From Pristionchus mayeri (taxonomy: Eukaryota > Nematoda > Chromadorea > Rhabditida > Neodiplogasteridae): a stretch of 64,000 nucleotides of DNA. Under the pieces are notes generated by a model, which was not told where the DNA came from, did not search any database, and saw only the letters and a list, made by a program, of their open reading frames with translations. The stretch spans positions 33,895,469 through 33,959,468 of the forward strand of contig BTRK01000005.1 of assembly GCA_036245805.1 (NCBI GenBank), read 5' to 3'. Positions 56,623 to 64,000 of the stretch are shown one piece after another. How positions within the stretch are numbered: the first letter of the stretch is position 1; each line of letters opens with the position of its first letter. The translations under genes were made by a program, and so were the position numbers.

Positions 56623-59600
56623 TCACTGCAGCAGTCGGAGTCTATCAGCAACATCTGCAAATATACGCCATTAGGGAATTTCTAGATCAGGAAACCCACA
56701 TTGTGAAAGATGATAAATTTAAGCAGTTTTCTATGGTTCCAACATTCGTTTTACTCTTTTTTTGTACTTTGTACTTCCCTCCCTATCCACATTCATTGTG
56801 CTCATTCCCGAACAAACAAGACAAAAAATCAGAGGAGTTCCTCTCTCCTGCAGCCCAGTACCTCTATTGGGTGCAGCTGCAATCTCTCTCTGCAGTTCTG
56901 CAGCAGCTGCAGCTGCCTCGCGCGCCCCCGTGTCCTCCCACAGAGCACACGCTGTGGCGCCGCTAGAGAAGATGCTGCAAGACGAATTCAGATGAATTTT
57001 ACAGCGCAAACACATCTTTTCTTTCATAGAGTATGCTTTTTCAGACGGCTATTCAATGAGAAACGAAGGAATTTACAGGAGAAAAAAAGGAAAAGTGGAT
57101 GAACTCTTACTTCGTAAAGTGACCGTATCCCTTGATCGCCGCTCCACACACGTAGCACGACTCCTGCCCGCACGGACACGTGATCTTATTGCAAGCTGAG
57201 GACTGAAAAGAAGAGATGGTAGATCAAAGATAAACTGCTCATCTGGATTCAATGCTTCGATAATCAACCATGTCATCAACCAATAGAAAAAGATGAACTA
57301 CTAGAATATATGCTCAGAACTTTGTCCTATTGTATCGCGGACAAATTCCCCTAAACATCAAAGATCAAAGATCATTCCCTCTCTTCGTACCTTCTGGTAT
57401 GCTTTCTTGCACCGTGGACATGCGTGGACAGTCATGGCAGTCAGTCTCTCTGCCGCCTCTCGATAAGCACGCTGAAAGGAAAGAATGAGGAGGGGATGAA
57501 ACTCTCTCAGGTAAACACACTCTACCGTCATTTAACTGGTCTCTTAACGATCATGCAGTACAGAAGGATGAAACGCTCAATGGAATCGGTGAACCCCATA
57601 ATTTTTGCAAAAATTGGACCGGTGATTTTTGAGATTCACAAGTAATTCTTTATCTCATCGAACATGAGCTTTACATATTCCAATGGCTCGATGTTCCACA
57701 AACATAGCACCAAATTTTTAGCTCACAAGTACACTAAACTGTACCTGATTGGCCTCGATAGACGATGGAGGAAGAGGAACGAGATGGAACCAAGCGAGAA
57801 CTCGACGAACAGCGGAGAAGGAAGAGACGTGCTCCTGAAGAGATTGGTAGAGGAGAAGATCGAAGATTACGAATCCATCGAGCATTGAAGACGAAGACAA
57901 AAATGACAGCAAGTTTGTCTTCCAATTATCTTATGCATTGTATAACCGTAACCATGACATACAAAGAAACAGTTAATTTTGCTCCTCTCGTAATGGTTTT
58001 TGAACAATTTTTTTAAATACAGAAGTGAAACGCCAATTTGAAACTTCCTATACGAGCTGAGTAAAATATCAATGAGCAAAATATCTCCATTCTCACCTCA
58101 TTCGTCATCTCATCACAGGTCTTCTCTCGGTGTTTCTCGTCCCACAAACGATTGCAGCGTCTGAAGATCGATCGATTTCCACCTCTATTTCTTCCAATAA
58201 ATGAAAAAGCCCTCCTTGTTACGCTTGGCTTATTAGCTGTATACAATGCAACCCAAAAGATACGTATTATTTTGCAACAAACTTCTTATGGATTAATGTT
58301 GCAACACCATTGCTACTTGGCAATTTCATTCGAATCTCTCTCTCTCCTTCCCACCTGCAGTGTTCGTGGTCGCATACTCTGCAGCTGAACACTTGCTGCT
58401 GCCCGGGAGTTTCGGCGATGTGAGCTGTGAAACCACAACGAGGACAACTGAAGGGAAAAGGAGTACTGTAGCTGGCACTACCGTATTCAATCAATATACG
58501 CAAGAAACGCACAAGTGCCAACAACATAAATTGGGAGGGATTCTGTAGAGTACCTACCGTATCCATCCCATCCCTACCGAACCTCTCAGTTTGCAATCCT
58601 GCCGCGGTGAGAGCCTCGTGTGCATAGTGTGGTTCCAGAGCGACGCGAGTCCGAGAATCGAGTACTTGCTCGCAGTGAGCTAAAATTATATATTTATTTA
58701 AAGATGCCAAAAAAAGAGTGAACGACGTTTTAGTGTTGCAGTTAGTGTTCAGAAGAAGCGGTTCAATACTTAAACCCTCATGAATGGTCAGATTTCGAAA
58801 TAATTTCTTTATGAACATTTGCGTTTCAACGATAGCATGAATATAAGAAGCAGAGCGTCGAACAATAGCTTATCGATAGACTCTTGATTAGTGTTGGTAA
58901 TTCGATAATAACGGGCCCGCTAAAACGCGCGTCGCAATAGCGGGCCCGTGACCTCTGAGCGAGAGGTAGCGGGCCCGCTACATATCGCTACATATCGTTA
59001 CGTATCACGCCCCTACGCTGCCTCTCTCCCTCGCCTCCCCCCGCTCTCTCTGACCCGGTGACGATAGAGCGCGCGGCGAGGAGAAGACCGCGGCCTTGTC
59101 CGCGCGGGAAAGCTAACGTAACGATATGTAACGATAGGTAGCGGGCCCGCTATCTATCCCTCGCTTGTTACGGGCCCGCAATATCGCTATCGTTTAGCCT
59201 ACCCTACTCTTGATTATTCAATTCAGACTTCGAATTTTCACGTGTACTGAAAACTAGTGCAATCACTAGCATACCTCTGAGCAGTACATTGGTGCAGCCG
59301 GGCTGCATGCACTTGAGACCGATGCCAGAGCGAGCGATCACCTATAGAGATCAAAGATCAATCTAAAGCGACCGCATTTACTTGCACAAACTTATAACTT
59401 CGGTTTCCGTAGACTGATATCGCAGAGGCAAAAAAAAAGATCGAAAGGTGACATACATTCTGCTCCACGGCGACTCCCGCGTGACCTCGGACGCAATCCG
59501 CACAGAAAGAGTGAGTGGCTGCTGCTGAAAACAAAACTTAAGAAAGGGAATCAGATATCGTATCATGGCGGTGTACTCCAGTTTCGTGTAAAACACAACC

Positions 59601-62600
59601 AATATTTAAAAAAAAAACATTTGGAATGTTCATTTGAGTTTCAGCGATCGTATAGAGACAGATTGATTTACACAAACACAGTTCATCTTCTGGTGCCGAT
59701 GGAAAAAATAAAACAACAATTACCAACGTTGAAATACGACCTATCCACAAAAAAATGTTTTATATCTTTACACATTCGATATTCGCTCCTCATTCCACTC
59801 ACTGCTCTCTCAAACAATTCCTCATCGACGACATCGAGTACTCTCTCCAGACGGAGACGATCCTCGTCCTGGAAGGGGGATTATATTCGAAACGGATTTC
59901 TGGATACATCAAAATAAGCATTCCGTTAAAGGGGTGCTCCGTGGAATGTTCGGTCGCCCATAGTGACAACGTGGATATCGTAAAGGCCGCTCACCCGATC
60001 AAAAATCACTTTGTTCGAAGTTCCGCAGACACCTCTGAGCTTATTTACATACGCGCAGTTCATTGAAAGCGCAGGGTAGCGACTGGTTCGTTTATGCTTC
60101 GCTGATTCTACATATGTATCGGCTCATTCTAGGGGTAAAATAGCTACAGTTTCCCATTGCGAGCGCAAAATTTTCGTGGTGGGACTCCCTTGCATTCGTT
60201 CCACGGAGCACTCCTTTAACAAAAGACTTGACATTTAGAAAAAGAAATAGGGAAACATATAATCTTACAGTAGGCGAAGGTTCCGAGTCATCTGCTTCAT
60301 GTGGTAGGCTGAAATACAATATTATTAAACATTTTGACAATAAATAAAAATCAAAATTTAGAAAATGCAAAACTCAATTTCGCAAGTATTTCCCAAATAT
60401 TGCAATACCAACAATTTAAATAATATAAAAACAAGCTTTAAAAATATATTTCGGAATTCACCTCCGGTCCCCGGTTGCTCTTTTTCCTCTCTTTCTCCTT
60501 CCCTCCTCGTCGACTCTCTGGCAATCGGCGCGTCGCTGTCACGAAGGAATTCGTCGCCTGCCGAGAAATCGATTAGGCGACGTTTCCCGATACTAGGATT
60601 TGCCAAACATGAGATTTCTCGCGAAACCCGCTTTTATTCTCCGCGGAGACGACTCTCATTTCGGCCGTTTCGAGCGAGAGTTCATTTGCATCTCTCGGTC
60701 GAGACTCTCGTCGAGTCGAGAGGCAAGAGTTCTCGCGAGAGCGACTGCCCTCCGAGACGGAGCAAAAGATAAGAATGGAATTTGAAACATATCTCAATTT
60801 TATCATAGGCTAGAGATCGGCCACCACAAAGGAAAATTGACGACAGGAATGAATTTGCATCTCTCGCGAGAGCTCTCGCCGAGAGATGCCTCTCGGATAA
60901 ATTAATTCTGATAGTCAACCGAGAGTCGAGAGGGAAATTTTTGGAATGATTTTGCCGAGAGAGTCTCACCTCTCGTTTAGCAAAGCCTACGTGATACAGT
61001 ACACTAAGAGCACACCACGCCACTTTTCATCACTCACCAGTCGGCAGCTCGCCGGAGAGGATCATCTCGGCCAGCCGCTGAAAAAAATAAAGTTCAATCA
61101 TTCTTCAGGAGCTACCGTAGCCACGCCATGCATCAATAGATTACGGAGTGGCAACGGTACCTCCTATTTGTATGCTTCTTATTCTAATATAATCTGTCTC
61201 AGCTTACGCGATTGATTGGTCTCATAAACCATGAGATTACGGTACAAACCTCGGTGCCTTTATCTACATTCGCTCTTATTGCTTCGCCCGAGACGTTCGG
61301 AAAGAGCTCTTTCTGCAATGAAAATGAATGAGAGATTCACCGGTCATCGTTCGTGTATTTGTGTTTCAATGATAATGTTGACTGTGATAGGTGTATTACA
61401 TATAATAAGTGCAGGACGTAGGAGTTTATTATTTAACACACGTCTTCTGAGAGATCGCAGGTGGGGTTTGACAAAATGTTCAAAGTGGTCCAATCTCTGC
61501 CAAATTTGAATGGATGATACACCTGACGCCCACTAACGATTATGTAACATTTTGGTGCCGGGAATTGAAAAGTGTCTAAAAGCCGGCTCTGGAAATTTTG
61601 AAAATTAAAAAATTCATAAAATGCTTCAGAGTTGAGTAAAAAGGTCGTTGAAAAAAACAGAAAGAATCTGCTCGACGAGTAGAATAACTTTTCTGTTGAC
61701 ACTTTTTGTGTGGGTAAAACATGAAAGTATGAAAAATTTTAAAAATCAATTTTTCATCAAAAATTGCATAAAAATGGCCGTCGTGAAAAATAAAGCTATT
61801 AGTGACCAGCTGATTTCGCCAGATTCGGAATGTACGACCTTTTCTACCCCAGGCTTCATTTTTTAGGAAAATCGAAGATATGATATGCTTCCATTTTTGG
61901 CCTCAAACATGGCGAACCTCGTGTTTTCAAGCAAAATCGAACATTTAATGATGTCATATTTTAGTAATTATCGCTCGTGGATATCTTTTCTTTCCGTTTT
62001 CAATGTTTACTGGCCTATTTATACATATTTCCATTGAAAAACCCGAAGATTTCAATACTTCACAAAATCACATTTTTCACGAAATTTTACAGATTTCATG
62101 ATTTTATGAAGTATTGAAATCTTCGTTTTTTTCAATAGAAAACGGAATAAATAGGTCAGAAAACATTGAAAACGGAAAGAAAAGATATCCACGAGCGATA
62201 ATTACTAACATATGACATCATGAAATTTTCGATTTTGCTTGAAAACAAGAGGTTCGCCATGTTTGAGGCCAAAAATGGAAACATATTATATCTTCGATTT
62301 TCCTGAAAAATGAAGCCTGGGGCAGAAAAGGTCGTACGTTCCGAATCTGGCGAAATCAGCTGGTCACTAATAGCTTTATTTTTCACGACGGCCATTTTTA
62401 TGCAATTTTTGATGATGAAAAAATGATTTTTTCAACTTTTCATACTTTCGTGTTTTGCCCACACAAAAAGTGTCAACAGAAAAGTTATTCTACTCGTCGA
62501 GCAGATTCTTTCTGTTTTTTTCAGCGACCTTTTTACTCAACTCTGAAGGATTTTATAAATTTTTGAATTTTCAAAATTTCCAGAGCCGGCTTTTAGGCAC

Positions 62601-62938
62601 TTTTCAATTCCCGGCTCCAAAATGTTGCATAATCGTTAGTGGACCTCATATGTATCATCCATGAAAATTTGGCAGAGATTGGACCACTTTGAACATTTTG
62701 TCAAACAGGGGGCTAGGATTCATGCAATCTCTCAGAAGACGTGTGTTAAAATAACACAAAAAAAATAGTTTTTGGTTACTTTTTTGGATAGCGCGAGTAG
62801 GGCACTAGGCCGGATGAGAACAATGACGTTGATAAATCAAAGACGGAATGACGTCACAGTTCTCATCCGACATAGTGCCCACGAGTTACTCACCAGTGTC
62901 CAGTAGGTCTGCAATTGGTGCGGCGTGAGTTCCTCCAT
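56623..62938 (-). CDS. RBR E3 ubiquitin ligase, RNF216/TRIAD3-like, with CUE-like N-terminus
   Basis: Exons seen: 62938-62894 (MEELTPHQLQTYWTL), 61312-61250 and 61077-61038 (KELFPNVSGEAIRANVDKGT, LAEMILSGELPTG: CUE-like, a ubiquitin-binding fold), 60557-60462, 60308-60269, 59868-59803 (DEDRLRLERVLDVVDEELFE), 59524-59457 and 59341-59275 (THSFCADCVRGHA, KCMQPGC: second half of RING1), 58679-58583, 58447-58355 and 58160-58097 (CPRCGFTAHI, FSCRVCDHEHC: IBR), 57471-57391 and 57202-57111 (CPRCKKAYQK, SSACNKITCPCGQESCYVCG: RING2, catalytic Cys in ACNK), 56974-56862 and 56654-56623. The first RING1 cysteines are not found, and the junction 60462/60308 does not keep frame simply. GYGHF after RING2 and ALWEDT resemble RNF216. 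It should transfer ubiquitin through a cysteine thioester. Confidence 0.75.
58891..59205. mobile_element. 315-bp element with 11-bp target duplication, in RBR intron
   Basis: Flanked by perfect ACTCTTGATTA direct repeats (58880-58890 and 59206-59216). It contains five copies of CGGGCCCG, two within the palindrome TAGCGGGCCCGCTA, in an inverted arrangement with imperfect ends. No coding capacity. A duplication of this length fits Mutator-like elements, but the ends are too poor for a firm class. Confidence 0.75.
60600..60960. repeat. CTCTCG-rich palindromic repeat in RBR intron
   Basis: Many copies of CTCTCG and its complement, including TCTCGCGAGA at about 60732 and 60861. TTTGCATCTCTCG occurs twice (about 60685 and 60852). 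Probably a degenerate hairpin insertion. TCTCGCGAGA is also a known promoter palindrome in animals, but here it lies inside an intron. Confidence 0.45.
61434..62749. mobile_element. Foldback element FB-B in RBR intron 1
   Basis: About 1.3 kb. The left end TTTAACACACGTCTTCTGAG is mirrored exactly by CTCAGAAGACGTGTGTTAAA. The next bases (agatcgca / tgcaatct) and the GCCGGCTTTTAG motif inside match FB-A at 2805-3820, so both belong to one family. No coding region. Confidence 0.85.
62796..62880. repeat. Small MITE-like hairpin beside RBR exon 1
   Basis: TAGGGCACTAGGCCGGATGA and TCATCCGACATAGTGCCCA are mirrored over about 80 bp, flanked by CGAGT on both sides. It ends within 15 bp of the exon 1 donor. 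Confidence 0.55.
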
Positions 62939-62989
62939 GTGGGAAGGCCAACAAACCTTAATACATTGAGTCTTATGTTATGAACAGCA

Positions 62990-63125
62990 CAGATGGCCAG
63001 GCGCGAAAGACCTTCCCTCGCCTCTTTCGATCCACGCACTCTCTCGCTTTTCTCTAATCGTCAGAGAAAAGCGAGATAGGGAGTAGAAGATAGAGGCGAG
63101 GGAAAGGTAATTTTGCGCTTTGCCA
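62990..63125. repeat. Hairpin element upstream of RBR gene
   Basis: CGCTTTTCTCTAATCGTC meets its complement in a perfect central hairpin near 63052-63075. Outer arms CCTTCCCTCGCCTC and GAGGCGAGGGAAAGG also pair. It is in the promoter region of the RBR gene. Confidence 0.6.
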
Positions 63126-63305
63126 TACAGTTCTTATTAGGCGACAAACAAATGTATTTGAATAAAAAGAAGAGAGAGGGGGAGGGGGTAGCATGGACAG
63201 TCAATGCGAGACCAGAGCCATGATTCATGGAAGAGGAGCAGAATGATTATAGATAAGAACAGATAAGGAAGGTTAGCGACATTGTCCGGATTTAGGGAAA
63301 TATCA

Positions 63306-63330
63306 GTACTTCACACGACGTCAACGTCAG
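63306..63330 (-). promoter_or_regulatory. Conserved downstream element of MB12
   Basis: Minus strand: CTGACGTTGACGTCGTGTG then AAGTAC, about 140 bp past the MB12 stop, with a TATAAAATTG signal before it (about 63366). The GACGTTGACGTC core here contains a complete GACGTC. Confidence 0.55.
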
Positions 63331-63466
63331 GTTAATAGGAAACAAAGGAAGACACAAAACAATTTTATACCTTCTGACAGAGAAAACAAAAGAGTTAACA
63401 AGAATTAGGCAATGAACTTCTCAACAAAGCAAGTAAATTCAATTTCGAATTAACAATTCGTCATCA

Positions 63467-64000
63467 CTATTTTGTGATATTTGCTTCTCGTTCGAGAACA
63501 GCGGCCTTAGTCTCCTCAGAAAAATTCTTGTAGCAGGAGTCCTTCTGAACTTAAGTTATATTCACGGTGAATCTTCTACGTAGTATACCTTGAGACTCTC
63601 ACAATCGCTCTTCGTCTTCAGCTGGGAGAGGCAGTGTTGCTAGAAATGTACTGATTTCATTCCGTTGAAATCTTCCTATTCCATTATTGTTTTGGTTAAA
63701 ACACACAATTGATAACGACCGAATATACAATCTGTGATAGTAGAATAAATCAAACAAAACTTTGCTTAGACAAACCTGAAGCGCGAACATGTTGTATTTT
63801 CGGCAAATTGAAGTCTCTCAGAATTATCAATATATTCAACCATATTAGAAGTAAGGTATTGCTCAACTCGGTCCATAACAAACTGAATCATTTAACATTT
63901 AAAGCATTTTAAATACAGGTTGCAAAAGGAATATAAATTCGAAAAGAATATTAGCAAACCTGAACTTGAAAGCGGTCACCCAGTTTGAGAAGAAATTCGA
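63467..64000 (-). pseudogene. MB12: 3-prime part of a MATH-BTB gene, likely broken
   Basis: The window edge cuts the gene. Visible exons: FLLKLGDRFQVQ (from 64000 to about 63960), FVMDRVEQYLTSNMVEY (63885-63776), QQHCLSQLKTKSDCESLK (63642-63592) and a last exon KDSCYKNFSEETKAAV ending EREANITK at 63467. In the second of these the family motif should read EKYNMFALQ, but one A is missing, so the frame slips. It could be a real lesion or an assembly error. Its 3-prime flank resembles that of MB2. Confidence 0.6.

Noticed and set aside
57765..58016. Plus-strand open frame starting MEEEERDGTKRELDEQ
   Set aside because: It lies in an RBR intron (57472-58096), is highly charged low complexity, and lacks family signal or splice context.
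59755..60066. Plus-strand frame of 103 residues
   Set aside because: It overlaps an in-phase minus-strand RBR exon (59803-59868) and part of a small inverted repeat.
1..64000. CRISPR arrays, bacterial operons, phage or riboswitches
   Set aside because: Spliceosomal introns throughout and no spaced direct repeats of the right type. This is eukaryotic DNA.

Overview
The window is a nuclear contig from a nematode. The signs are many short introns with TTTCAG-type acceptors, a large clustered family of MATH-BTB genes, mariner and LINE elements, and an AP-2 factor. The MATH-BTB amplification, the start exon that recurs in most copies (ATGAAGAACACACCACCAG or close variants) and the repeat mix suggest a rhabditid or diplogastrid worm such as Pristionchus. 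I cannot name the species from sequence alone.

Layout. Twelve MATH-BTB genes or remnants, called MB1 to MB12 here from left to right, all lie on the minus strand and fill most of the window. MB1 (257-3933), MB5 (24604-26989), MB6 (29750-32440), MB7 (34166-39882) and MB10 (50769-54742) read as intact 12-exon genes. MB4 (16791-23934) is doubtful. MB2, MB3, MB8, MB9 and MB11 carry clear lesions. MB12 runs off the right edge and also shows a frameshift. MB1/MB7 and MB5/MB6 are segmental duplicates that include flanking DNA. Two unrelated genes interrupt the array. One is a plus-strand AP-2 transcription factor (10817-13777) with two complete AP-2 domains in one reading frame. The other is a minus-strand RBR E3 ubiquitin ligase of the RNF216/TRIAD3 type with an N-terminal CUE-like segment (56623-62938).

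Mobile DNA accounts for most size differences between gene copies. It includes an apparently intact mariner inside a coding exon of MB2, a decayed mariner in MB7 with a paralogous empty site in MB1, two plus-strand non-LTR retrotransposons with ORF1 and an endonuclease-RT ORF2 (about 19.56-23.87 kb and 44.6-48.58 kb), a short non-autonomous Helitron with a paralogous empty site, five long-hairpin (foldback) elements of 1-2 kb sitting in introns, and smaller hairpin elements. A broken ribosomal protein L26 copy sits between two 300-bp direct repeats.

Function. MATH-BTB proteins of the MEL-26 type are substrate adaptors for CUL-3 ubiquitin ligases, so the array looks like a fast birth-and-death repertoire of substrate receptors. 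The neighbouring RBR ligase is also a ubiquitin enzyme, but nothing in the sequence shows the two are linked in function. The tandem AP-2 protein is the most unusual gene: fused, it could act as a single-chain dimer.
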